A stretch of 64,000 nucleotides of DNA, taken from NCBI GenBank assembly GCA_016710095.1, contig JADJLL010000014.1, forward strand, positions 40,205-104,204, read 5' to 3'. Both the position numbers and the translations under genes were made by a program. This DNA is from Candidatus Eiseniibacteriota bacterium. Its GTDB lineage: Bacteria; Eisenbacteria; RBG-16-71-46. How positions within the stretch are numbered: the stretch's first letter is position 1; each line of letters starts with the position of its first letter. The notes under the pieces were generated by a model that was not told the origin of the DNA, did no database searches, and saw only the letters and a program-made list of their open reading frames with translations. This document shows positions 45,958-57,121 of this stretch, one piece after another.

Positions 45958-47453
45958 CCTCGATGCGCGAGCGGCAGGGTGAGGCGCGCTTCCGCGCCAC
46001 CGCCGTCGCGGTTCGTGAGCGTGATGCGTCCACCGTGGCGCTCGGCGATGTCCTTCACGACGGACAACCCGAGTCCGCTGCCGCGGTTCTTGGTGCTGAA
46101 GTAAGGCTCGAAGAGCTTCGCCGCGGCGGCCTCCGAAAGCCCGGGGCCGCGATCGCGCACCGCGAGCCGGGCCTCGTCGCCCGTGCGGGACACTTCGAGT
46201 TCGATCGCGCTGCCCTCGCCCGCGGCCTCGCGCGCGTTGAGCAGCAGGTTATGCAGCGCGCGCGTGAGCAGCAAACGGTCGCCCTGCACCGGCGCCGGCG
46301 TCTCGGCGTGCACGGTCACCGTGCCGTCCTCGTACAGCCGCGCCGCGTCGCGCGCGAGCGCCGCGAGGTCGAGCGCCTCCATCTGCGCGCCGGGCAGCTT
46401 CGCGTACTGCGAAAAATGTTCGGCGAGGCGCGTGAGGTGTTCGATCTCGACGAGCAGCGCCGCGACGCTGTCGCGCACCGCTTCGCGCTCGGACTCCGGC
46501 ACATGGTCCACGCGCCGCTGCAGGCGGTGCAGCGACAGCCGCATCGGCGTGAGCGGGTTCTTGATCTCGTGCGCGAGCTGGCGCGCGACGTCGCGCCACG
46601 TGGACTCGCGTTCGGCGCGTGCGAGCGCCACGCGCGCTTCGGCGAGGCGCTGCGTCATCGAGTTGAACGTGCCGGCGAGCGCCTGCAGCTCCGCCGCGCC
46701 GCTCGCGGGCACGCGCGTCTCGAGATCGCCCTCGGCCACACGCTGGAACGCGCCGGACAGCGTGACGAGCGGCTGCGTCATCTGGCGCGACAGCATCCGC
46801 GCGAGGAACACCGCGCCGATCGCCACGCCGAGCACGAGCGCGCCGAGCAGCAGCCACACGTAGTTGCGCTGCACGTCCACGAGCACGCCGAGCCGCGCGT
46901 ACTGCGTGCGCGCCTCCTCGATCTCGCGCAGCTTGGCGAAGAAGTCGGGCGTGAGCCGCACGCCCACCGCCAGCGCGTGCGCCTCGCCGATGCGCGCCAC
47001 GGCGACGCGCGCTCCGGCCGGCGCCTCGACGAGGCGATCGGTCGCGAGCGCCGAGTCGAGCGCAGCGGACACGTCGATCGGCTCGACGGTGAGCACGCCC
47101 GCGGGCACGACCTGGTCGGCGAGCCGCCAGCGGCCGCCCTCGCGCGTGTACGACTGCGCGAAGTCGAGCCTGGCCTCGCGAAGCCCGTTGCGCAGCGCTT
47201 CGCGGCGCTTCGCGTCGAACGCGTCGTCGGGAGCCGAGGCCCACGTGTCGGCGCGGTCGAGCAGCGTCGCCTCGAGCCGCGTGAGCACGATGCGGTTCAC
47301 CTCGACCGACGACTCGAGCGCGCGGTCCACGACGCCCAGGTGCCAGCGCTCCGTCGCCCGTCCGACCTCGCCGGAGAAGAAGAGCGTGAGCAACAGCGTG
47401 GGCAGGAGCGCGAGCGCGAGCAGCGCGACGAGAAGCCGGGCGCGGAACGTCAT
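45954..47453 (-). CDS. sensor histidine kinase, NtrY-like
   Basis: A 499-residue kinase. One N-terminal helix (LLVALLALALLPTLLLTLFF), a periplasmic sensing region of about 150 residues, a second helix (VWLLLGALVLGVAIGAVFL), a HAMP segment (FQRVAEGDLETRVPASGAAE), then the H-box (LAHEIKNPLTPMR) and N/G boxes (LLNAREAAGEG, VRDRGPGLSEAAAAKLFEPY). All catalytic boxes are intact. It pairs with the regulator downstream. The extracytoplasmic domain has no family I can name. Confidence 0.9.
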   Translation of the reverse strand: MTFRARLLVALLALALLPTLLLTLFFSGEVGRATERWHLGVVDRALESSVEVNRIVLTRLEATLLDRADTWASAPDDAFDAKRREALRNGLREARLDFAQSYTREGGRWRLADQVVPAGVLTVEPIDVSAALDSALATDRLVEAPAGARVAVARIGEAHALAVGVRLTPDFFAKLREIEEARTQYARLGVLVDVQRNYVWLLLGALVLGVAIGAVFLARMLSRQMTQPLVTLSGAFQRVAEGDLETRVPASGAAELQALAGTFNSMTQRLAEARVALARAERESTWRDVARQLAHEIKNPLTPMRLSLHRLQRRVDHVPESEREAVRDSVAALLVEIEHLTRLAEHFSQYAKLPGAQMEALDLAALARDAARLYEDGTVTVHAETPAPVQGDRLLLTRALHNLLLNAREAAGEGSAIELEVSRTGDEARLAVRDRGPGLSEAAAAKLFEPYFSTKNRGSGLGLSVVKDIAERHGGRITLTNRDGGGAEARLTLPLAHRG

Positions 47454-47467
47454 CGCTCGCCTCGCCG

Positions 47468-48541
47468 TCAGCTGGGCGAGAGCCCTCCGAGCTGCCCGCA
47501 GGCCGCCCAGAGTTCGCCGCCCTTCGTTTCGCGGATCGTCACCGCGGGGGCGTGCGGATACAGCCGGTGCGCGAACGCCTCGACCGCTTCGCGCGAGGGG
47601 CGCTTCCACGGCAGGCCGGGCACCGGGTTGTACGGGATCAGGTTCACCTTGCTCGGGAGCGCGCGCGCGAACTTCGCGAGGCGATCCGCGTCGGCCATGC
47701 CGTCGTTCACGCCACCGAGCAGCGTGTACTCGAGCGTCGTGCGGCGGCCCACGGTGTGGCCGTACTCGCGTGCCGCGTCGAGCAGCTCGGCGATCGGCCA
47801 GCGCTTGTTGACCGGCACGAGCTGGTCGCGCAGTTCGTCGGTCGTCGCGTGCAGCGAGATCGCGAGGCCGACCTGCAGGTCGAGCTTCGCGAGTTCGCGG
47901 ATCTGCGGCACGAGCCCGGACGTGGACACCGTGATGCGGCGCGCGCCCAGGTTGAGGCCGCGCTCGTCGTGCAGGATCCGCACGGACTCGCACACGGCGT
48001 CGAGATTGGCGAGCGGCTCGCCCATGCCCATGAAGACGATGTTGAAGCGTTCGTCCTGCCACGCGTGATGGTCGCCCATCGCGATCACCTGCGCGACGAT
48101 CTCCTCCGCGCGCAGGTTGCGCTTGAGCCCCATGAGGCCGGTCGCGCAGAACGCGCACTTGAGCGCGCAGCCCACCTGGCTCGACACGCACAGCGTGAGG
48201 CGCTTCTCGGTGCGCATGCTGACGCTCTCGACTCGCGCGCCGTCGCGAAGCTCGAGCACGAACTTGTGGGTCATGCCGTCGGCCGTCGCGTACACCTTCG
48301 GGTCCGCGGGCAGCGACATGTCGCACACCGCGGGGATGTGCGCGCGCAGCGCCGCGGGCAGGTTCGTCATCGCCGCCGCGTCACGCTGGCGCTTCTGGTA
48401 GACCCACGAGAACATCTGGTCGGCACGAAAGCGCGGCACGCCCAGCTCGCCGAGGCGATCGCCGAGACGAGTGCGGTTGAGGCCGTAGAAACTGGGAGAG
48501 ACCGGGGCGCCCGCGTCGGGGCCCGGGCTGGCGTGCGTCAT
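47468..48541 (-). CDS. rlmN: 23S rRNA (A2503)/tRNA (A37) C2-methyltransferase RlmN
   Basis: A 357-residue radical SAM enzyme. The cluster motif CALKCAFC binds the [4Fe-4S]; GMGEPLANLD and the SLHATTDELRDQLVPVN stretch are conserved RlmN signatures. Cysteine in LWAACGQL near the C-terminus is the second catalytic one. It methylates A2503 of 23S rRNA. Start at 48541. It is adjacent to the kinase gene, 14 bp apart, possibly on the same transcript, a layout I have no explanation for. Confidence 0.95.
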   Translation of the reverse strand: MTHASPGPDAGAPVSPSFYGLNRTRLGDRLGELGVPRFRADQMFSWVYQKRQRDAAAMTNLPAALRAHIPAVCDMSLPADPKVYATADGMTHKFVLELRDGARVESVSMRTEKRLTLCVSSQVGCALKCAFCATGLMGLKRNLRAEEIVAQVIAMGDHHAWQDERFNIVFMGMGEPLANLDAVCESVRILHDERGLNLGARRITVSTSGLVPQIRELAKLDLQVGLAISLHATTDELRDQLVPVNKRWPIAELLDAAREYGHTVGRRTTLEYTLLGGVNDGMADADRLAKFARALPSKVNLIPYNPVPGLPWKRPSREAVEAFAHRLYPHAPAVTIRETKGGELWAACGQLGGLSPS

Positions 48542-48629
48542 CGCGACTCCGGAAGGTGAAGGAAGGCCTGCAAGTTAAGGGCGGCAGGGGTTGCGGTCAA
48601 CGAATGCTCATGCTATGCATGCGCGCGCA

Positions 48630-49172
48630 ATGAATGACCGACAGAGACGCGTCCAGGAACTCCTGCTCGTGCTCGCCGACCGCTCGCGCTTCCACATGTT
48701 GTGCGTGCTGGCCGAGCACCCGGTGCATGTCTCGGAACTCGGTCGCGCGGTCGGCCTGTCGCAGTCCTGCGCGACCCGGCACGTGCAGGCGCTCTCCAGC
48801 ACGGGCGCGGTGGAGTGCCGCCGCGACGGCAAGCGCGTCATGGTGCAGGTGCGCACCGAAGATGAGGTCGTCCGCACGCTGATCGCATGGATGCTCGGCG
48901 AGGGCGAGGCGCCCGCGGCGGTCGCAGCGCCGGTCGCGAAGGCGGAAAGTCCCGCCCCGATCGCCGCCCGGACCGCCGAGGCGGCATCCCGACGGGACGT
49001 CGCGGGAGCGCGTGCGAGCGCGTCGCCGACCTCCCGAAAGAGCCAACACAAAGAACGCACTCCCGTTCCGGCACCGGATTCTGGTAAACCTGCGCCCGCG
49101 CAGGCCGAGCAGGCACCCTCGATGGACACCCTTCCCGCGGCACGTCGTGCGCTCGAGGACTTCCTGCTGTGA
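48630..49172 (+). CDS. ArsR-type winged-helix regulator with disordered tail
   Basis: About 180 residues. The N-terminal half is a winged helix: LADRSRFHMLCVLAEHPVHV, then SELGRAVGLSQSCATRHVQA, and a wing RRDGKRVMVQVR, as in ArsR/SmtB regulators. No Cys pair in the usual metal site; a single Cys lies in helix 2. The C-terminal half is Ala/Pro/Glu-rich and disordered. The ATG at 48630 is preferred to one at 48615. The 88 bp shared with rlmN have a TGCATGC-type palindrome that could be its operator. It is 27 bp upstream of ppx and may control it. Confidence 0.65.
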   Translation: MNDRQRRVQELLLVLADRSRFHMLCVLAEHPVHVSELGRAVGLSQSCATRHVQALSSTGAVECRRDGKRVMVQVRTEDEVVRTLIAWMLGEGEAPAAVAAPVAKAESPAPIAARTAEAASRRDVAGARASASPTSRKSQHKERTPVPAPDSGKPAPAQAEQAPSMDTLPAARRALEDFLL

Positions 49173-49199
49173 ACCCACCCGGGCGGACGCCCGAGAACT

Positions 49200-50163
49200 A
49201 TGCGTTTCGGTGCAATCGATATCGGCTCCAATTCCATTCGACTGCTCGTCGCCGAGCTGCCCGAAGGGGATCGCTGGTCGAGCGTGCTCGAGACAGTGGC
49301 CCGGGCCGGGGAACCCTGCCAGCTGGGCCAGGGGTTGCACGAAACCGGCATGGTCGCCGAGGACCTCGTCGAGCGCGCGGCGCACCTGACGGCCGAGTTC
49401 GTCCGGCGCGCGCGCTCCCTGGGCGCACAGCACGTGATCGCCGCCGCGACCGCTGCCCTTCGCAGCGCGCGCAACGGCGAAGCGGTCGCCGCCCGGCTCG
49501 GCGAACGCTCCGGGCTGCCGGTCCGCATCCTGAGCGGTGACGACGAAGCGCGCCTCATGTATCGCGCCGTCGTGCTCGGTCTCGGGCAGCGCGCGCGGCA
49601 GAGCCAGTGCGTGGTCTTCGATCTCGGCGGCGGCAGCACCGAGGTCGTGAGTGGCGTCGGGCACCAGCCCGGGCGCTGGAACAGCCTGCCCTTCGGGGCG
49701 GTCAGCCTCACCGAGCGCTGGCTGCCGGGCGACCCGCCGACCGAAGAGACCATCCAGCGCGCCCAGGCGCACATCGCCGAAGTTGTTATGCAGGGTTGTG
49801 CATTGATGCCCGAGCGCACGACCTTGCCTGGCGGGTGTGGGCGGCACGGTCACGGTGCTGGCCTCGATCGAGCGCGACCTGTCCGACTACGACCCCGCGG
49901 CGCTCGAAGGGCTGTGGATCGACCAGCCCGCACGCGGGAGATCATCCACCAGCTGGTAGGGCTGTCGCACGAACAGCGCCGCGAGCTCCCGATCATGGGG
50001 AGGGCCGCGCCGACATCATCGGGGCCGGAGCCCTGGTCGTGGAAGCCCCGCTCGACCACCGGTTGCGCCCGGCCTCGTCTGCTCGACCCAGGGCCTGCGG
50101 TACGCGCTCGCCCGATTGGCGGCCGAGGAATGGGCCTCGAGGATGCCGAGGGACGTCAAATAG
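49200..50163 (+). CDS. ppx: Ppx/GppA exopolyphosphatase, 3' half frameshifted
   Basis: About 320 residues. The N-terminal half has the family's FGAIDIGSNSIRLLVAEL and the phosphate-binding VFDLGGGSTEV. From about 49830 the frame shifts several times (near 49830, 49925, 50000 and 50070). Pieces in other frames (GGTVTVLASIERDLSDYDP, REIIHQLVGLSHEQRRELPI, ADIIGAGALVVEA) continue the family in order, and the natural end is a TAG at 50163 after ARLAAEEWASRMPRDVK. It would degrade polyphosphate or pppGpp. Likely an assembly problem, since the motifs survive. Confidence 0.75.
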
Positions 50164-50167
50164 TTCA

Positions 50168-50197
50168 TTGACGACTCCTTTGACGACCCCGGATACT
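50168..50197 (+). promoter_or_regulatory. sigma-70-like promoter candidate
   Basis: TTGACG (50168-50173), 18 bases, GATACT (50192-50197). It lies 5 bp after the ppx stop and 120 bp before the small exported protein gene. Confidence 0.35.
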
Positions 50198-50316
50198 TCC
50201 GGGCGGCAAACAGTTGGTCCCCCTCTCTTTTCCCGGTGATCCCCGGTTCCCACTCCACCGGAGGGGACGACCGTTTTCATCGCTAGCCATTGTGGTGGAG
50301 GGAGCGGGCATCTCCA

Positions 50317-50628
50317 ATGACCAAGCTTCGCAGAAGCATCCTCGTTTCACTGGTCCTCGCCGCGCTTGGTCCTTGCGGTGTTGGACTCGCGACCGCCGAA
50401 GCCGCGCGTCCGGGAAGTCGCGCCGCCGATTCGCCGGGCTCCCGTCGTGCGCCGCCGGGATCAGGTCCTTGCAGTAACGGGGAACCCGACAACCGGCAAT
50501 GGTGCGCCTCCGCTTCCCAAGGTGACGCCGCGTCCTTGATTGGTCCGACGGGATCCTCGTGGTGGCTGGAGCAGTGGTTCCGAGTGACGTGGAAGCTGGA
50601 AGCAAAGCGTACTTCGCGCCCGCGCTGA
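50317..50628 (+). CDS. small exported protein, unknown
   Basis: About 103 residues, ATG at 50317 with GGAGGGAG some distance upstream. MTKLRRSILVSLVLAALGPC looks like a signal or lipoprotein peptide. The rest (CSNGEPDNRQWCASASQ, then SSWWLEQWFRVTWKLE) has no family I know, and codon use is less GC3-biased than in the neighbours. In another frame, proline-rich peptides continue, so the true end may differ if there is a shift. It precedes the large regulator by 105 bp. Moderate doubt that it is coding. Confidence 0.35.
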   Translation: MTKLRRSILVSLVLAALGPCGVGLATAEAARPGSRAADSPGSRRAPPGSGPCSNGEPDNRQWCASASQGDAASLIGPTGSSWWLEQWFRVTWKLEAKRTSRPR

Positions 50629-50733
50629 GCCGGTTGGATCCGGCCAGCGCCGCGCGATCTCGATGAAGACCAGGCTCACCGGCGAATCCGCCGGTGCAGC
50701 CCACCGGGTTTGTCCGTCGTCGAGGGTTCCAAC

Positions 50734-53853
<3,120 letters not shown>

Positions 53854-53855
<2 letters not shown>

Positions 53856-53954
53856 AAGTTTCTTTCGACTTCATGTAGCAAAAAACTTTCATGCGCCAAA
53901 TTCGCCCCGGACAGCGGCTTCGCCGTCCGGGGCGAAATGTCGAAAGAAACTTTC
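53854..53954. repeat. nested inverted repeat after the activator gene
   Basis: Outer arms: GAAAGTTTCTTTCGAC (53854-53869) and GTCGAAAGAAACTTTC (53939-53954), 16 perfect pairs. Inner arms: TTCGCCCCGGAC (53901-53912) and GTCCGGGGCGAA (53925-53936), 12 pairs. A third half-site, AACTTTC, lies at 53884-53890. It starts in the activator's stop codon and ends 114 bp before a sigma-54 promoter, the usual enhancer distance. It may also act as terminator. Confidence 0.8.
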
Positions 53955-54067
53955 GTCATTCGCCTGCGATCGCGATGCCACGGCCGGTTCCGGCCGAAGC
54001 GCTCCGACACGACTCATCGCGCCGTCTCGCAACGTCTTGCAAAGTTGTTCGGGCTTCGTTCACTCCG

Positions 54068-54083
54068 TGGCACGCAGGCTGCT
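54068..54083 (+). promoter_or_regulatory. strong sigma-54 promoter candidate
   Basis: TGGCACGCAGGCTGCT: TGGCACG at -24, four bases, CTGCT at -12 (consensus TGGCACG-N4-TTGCW), with only one mismatch. Transcription would begin near 54095. Confidence 0.75.
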
Positions 54084-54094
54084 CTACATCGTGT

Positions 54095-54517
54095 GCGGAG
54101 GGGGGGACCTCCAAACAAGTCCAGCAACGCATCGCTGGACCACCATCTGGGCTAGCCGGTTCTGCGGGTTCTGGTCGAGGGTACGAGCCCCGTCTCACGA
54201 CAACGCATCAGGTTCCGCGACCGGCTAGCTTGGAGTGAATGAGATTCCTTCGAACGTGTGATGGAGGGACGGCCTCGTGCGGTGGCACACGCAGTACCCG
54301 GTCAGTGCCATCGACCACGCGGGGCTCCAGATCGCTTCGAAGGTGTAAGGACACTGGTCCGTCGCAGCGTCGGCCTACATTGGGGGATGTCCAGGTCGTC
54401 GCCGCGAACGAACAAGGCCAGTGTCCTCTTCTTGAAGGTGTGTCGCACCGTTTGCACACGTGAGTCCCACGCGCACCTTGGGCCGCCGCCGGATCGCACC
54501 CGGCGGCGGTTCTTTTT
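54095..54517 (+). ncRNA. predicted sigma-54-driven structured RNA
   Basis: Runs from the expected start of the -24/-12 element to an intrinsic terminator. It has GGAGG/CCTCC (54097-54101, 54108-54112), CCAGC/GCTGG (54121-54125, 54134-54138), GCTAGCCGGT/ACCGGCTAGC (54151-54160, 54220-54229) and GGACACTGG/CCAGTGTCC (54349-54357, 54418-54426). The only frame with a ribosome-like site (54239-54463, 74 codons) has third-position GC near 60%, far below the neighbours, and looks unlike a protein. So I favour a non-coding RNA. The layout of activator gene then sigma-54 promoter resembles luxO/qrr, by analogy only. Confidence 0.5.
54483..54517 (+). terminator. intrinsic terminator of the predicted RNA
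   Basis: CCGCCGCCGG (54483-54492) pairs perfectly with CCGGCGGCGG (54500-54509), followed by TTCTTTTT (54510-54517). One of the strongest terminators in the window. Confidence 0.9.
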
Positions 54518-54598
54518 GGGTCGCCAGGCTCGTTGCGACCGCGATTGACGCGGCTTTGCGCGCGATCGCCTGGCTCGATCCCGCACGCTTTCGCGCGC

Positions 54599-54614
54599 TG
54601 GCACAGCCGTTGCC
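54599..54614 (+). promoter_or_regulatory. sigma-54 promoter for the FN3 lipoprotein gene
   Basis: TGGCACAGCCGTTGCC: TGGCAC at -24, then TTGCC at -12, N5 between, nearly perfect. Transcription would begin near 54625, 37 bases before the ATG at 54662, which has GGAGG just upstream. Confidence 0.75.
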
Positions 54615-54661
54615 CTTCTTCGGGACGACCACCGTTCCACGCCCCGAAGGAGGAAGCCCAC

Positions 54662-55481
54662 ATGCGTCGGAAGATCTTCGCCCTCGTGCTCGCGCTGTTC
54701 GCGTTCGCCCTCGCCGGCTGTGACGAAACCACGGCCCCGCGCGACACCACCAAGCCCGCCGCTCCGCGCGGCCTGTACAGCACGACCGGCAACCAGCAGG
54801 TCACGCTGCGCTGGCTCGCGAACACGGAGAACGACGTCGTCGGCTATCGCATCTACTCGTCCACCTGCGCGAGCGGCACGTCGTGCCCCTACGACCGCGT
54901 CGGCACCGCGACGGGCACGACGTTCGTCGTGACCGGCCTTTCGAACGGCGTGACGCGCTACTACGCGGTATCCGCCGTGGATCGCGACGGCAACGAGTCC
55001 GACCTCACGCTCGAGGACGTGTACGACACGTCGCGTCCCGCGGGCTCGGGCGCCACGCTCGGCAACTTCGTGAACTCGACGAGCGGCGCCGGCTGGGATT
55101 TCTCCGCCGCGATCTCGCGCGCCTCGGACGACGTCCAGGCGGACGTGTTCTACGGCTACAACGGCTCGGTCCACCAGATGTTCACGCGCGACACCCAGAC
55201 CGACATCCAGGACATGGGCTATGCGAGCACGCTGGACGCCATCGACTTCGCGCCTTCCAACGGCTGGTCGCCGACCGGCACGGTGGAACTGATCCCGGGT
55301 CACTGCTACGTCGTGTGGACCTCGCGACGACCACTACGCGAAGTTCCGTGTCACGAGCTTGACGAACTCGCTCGTCGTTTTCGACTGGGCCTACCAGACG
55401 GCGGCGGGCAACGGTGAGCTGCGGGCCCGTCCCGCGGCGGGAGAGGACGGCGGGCTGCGTCCGATCGCCTGGTTGCGCTGA
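54662..55481 (+). CDS. lipoprotein with fibronectin type III domain, one frameshift
   Basis: About 272 residues. A lipoprotein signal peptide ends LAGC (residues 16-20 approx.: ALFAFALAGC). An FN3 domain follows: PAAPRGLYSTTGNQQVTLRW, then VVGYRIYSS and TRYYAVSAVDRDGNESDLT. A second beta-rich part (WDFSAAISRASDDVQADVFY) lies after it. Near 55325 one extra base shifts the frame; the restored frame reads DDHYAKFRVTSLTNSLVVFD and ends at 55481 (RPIAWLR). GGAGGAAG precedes the ATG. The sigma-54 promoter upstream links it to the activator next door. Confidence 0.7.
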
Positions 55482-55628
55482 ATCACCCGGGTGGGAGGCG
55501 AGCCGGGAACGGCCGCGCTTCCCACCCGTCCATACTTTGCGGGAATACGCGCCGGGGTTCCGGGGTAGGATGAAGCGCAGGCCTCCGGATCGGAGGCGGA
55601 GCAGGCATCCTCATCAGGAGTGAGCACC

Positions 55629-57014
55629 ATGAAGCGCACGCACAGTTGGCTCGTCCTGGCCGCGATCGCCGCGGCCTCTTTCGCCGGTGTGACGGCGGCG
55701 CACGCGCGCGGAGGCGCGCTCGGCGTGGACGTCTGGACCGATCGCGGTGACGACGCCGTTTACCGTCCGGGCGAAGCCATGCAGGTGAAGGTGCGCGCCA
55801 CCGACGATGCCTACCTGCTCGTCTACGAGATCGACGCCGAAGGGCGCATCTCCGTGCTCTACCCGTGGCGCCGCACCGGCGCCGTCGTCGAGGGCCATCG
55901 CACGTACCGCCTGCCGCCCGCGGACTCGAAGTTCGAGCTCGTCGTGGACCAGACGGTCGGCCAGGGTTTCCTCGTCGCGATCGCGTCGCGTGAGCCGTTC
56001 CGCGATCTGCCCTGGTACCTGCGCCCGTTCGATCCGCAGGGCGAAGTCATGGGCTACGAGAACCAGCACATCGAGGAAGAGGGCTTCGACGAAGACGGCG
56101 CCGTCGTCGGCGACCCGATGGTCGCCATGGAGCGCATCCGCCGCCGCGTGCTCGAGCACGCCGGCGACACCGACCTCTTCGCGACGTCCTACGCGACCTA
56201 CTACGTCGGGCAGGAAGTGCGCTATCCGCGCTACCTGTGCTCCGACTGTCATCGTCGCGGTCAGTGGGCGTGGTGGGACGGATTCGATCCGTACTACTCG
56301 CGCTGCAGCGTGTTCGACTTCCGCGTGAACTGGGGCTGGGCGTGGGGACCGCAGTGCTGGAGCGGTCACGTGCCGTACTACTACTACGTCGTGCGCTCGG
56401 ATTGCCCGCCGTCGTGGCAGCACTGGTACGACGACCACTCGCGCTGGTCTTCCTGGGACGATCACCGTGAACGCGAGAGCGTCTGGGGCGGTCCGCCGCG
56501 GCGCTTCAAGTCGGATCACGATCGTTCGGACGCCGGACCGGCCAAGAAGCCGTGGGGTGGCGGAACGCCTCCGGGCTACTTGCCTCCGGGTTCGATCAAG
56601 CCTCCGGGCGAGCGCCGGCCGCTGCCGGTCGGACGCATGGACCGCCCGAGCGATGGTTCGGGAGTGGTGGACCGTGGCCGCAAGAGCGACGCCCCCAACG
56701 GCGGAGTCTCGCGCGAGCCTCGCAAGCCCACGCAGCCCGGCGACTGGACGCCGCGCGACAACGGCCGTGGCAGCGACCGCGGCAGCGATCGCGGGCGGCC
56801 GCAGGCCGACCCGACGCCGCCGCGCCAAGAACGTCGCGCCGATCCCGCGCCGGCCGAGAAGCCGCGTCGCGAGGAGCGCGCGCCCGATCCGCCGCGCAAC
56901 GATCCTCCGCCGAAGCAGGAACGCCGGGCCGATCCGCCCCCGAGCACTCCCGCTCCGCCGCCGCCTCCCGCGAAGCCCGCGCACGAGCGCGGTGACCGCA
57001 AGGGCGACAAGTGA
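55629..57014 (+). CDS. exported DUF4384 protein with disordered tail
   Basis: A 461-residue protein. A signal peptide (LVLAAIAAASFAGVTAAHA) precedes a DUF4384-like domain (GDDAVYRPGEAMQVKVRATD, then DAYLLVYEIDAEGRISVLYP). A Trp/Tyr/Cys-rich middle (WAWWDGFDPYYSRC, QCWSGHVPYYYYVV) follows, and the last 150 residues are Pro/Arg/Asp-rich low complexity. DUF4384 domains occur in surface proteins and some kinases. The ATG at 55629 has AGGAGTG upstream. The tail may bind acidic surfaces or be disordered. Function unknown. Confidence 0.65.
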   Translation: MKRTHSWLVLAAIAAASFAGVTAAHARGGALGVDVWTDRGDDAVYRPGEAMQVKVRATDDAYLLVYEIDAEGRISVLYPWRRTGAVVEGHRTYRLPPADSKFELVVDQTVGQGFLVAIASREPFRDLPWYLRPFDPQGEVMGYENQHIEEEGFDEDGAVVGDPMVAMERIRRRVLEHAGDTDLFATSYATYYVGQEVRYPRYLCSDCHRRGQWAWWDGFDPYYSRCSVFDFRVNWGWAWGPQCWSGHVPYYYYVVRSDCPPSWQHWYDDHSRWSSWDDHRERESVWGGPPRRFKSDHDRSDAGPAKKPWGGGTPPGYLPPGSIKPPGERRPLPVGRMDRPSDGSGVVDRGRKSDAPNGGVSREPRKPTQPGDWTPRDNGRGSDRGSDRGRPQADPTPPRQERRADPAPAEKPRREERAPDPPRNDPPPKQERRADPPPSTPAPPPPPAKPAHERGDRKGDK

Positions 57015-57034
57015 ACCTGATGTGTGCTGACGGT

Positions 57035-57086
57035 TATACTGCCGCCCGCCGATGACCTCGACGGGGCCGGACGCTCCGGCCCCGTC
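57035..57086 (+). promoter_or_regulatory. -10-like element and terminator-like leader hairpin
   Basis: TATACT (57035-57040) without a good -35, followed by GACGGGGCCGGA (57060-57071) paired with TCCGGCCCCGTC (57075-57086) and GCCTTCGTTTTCG. The hairpin could terminate the DUF4384 transcript or attenuate the PorV-like gene. Confidence 0.45.
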
Positions 57087-57121
57087 GCCTTCGTTTTCGC
57101 ACATCGCAGGAGACTTCCCGC

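Noticed and set aside
54239..54463. A 74-residue protein downstream of the sigma-54 promoter
   Set aside because: Ribosome-like site is too close, codon third positions lack the GC bias of the genes around it, and the sequence has no domain-like features.
54095..54500. CsrA/RsmA sponge RNA (GGA motifs, one in a hairpin)
   Set aside because: The number of GGA triplets is about that expected for the base composition and no csrA gene is in the window.
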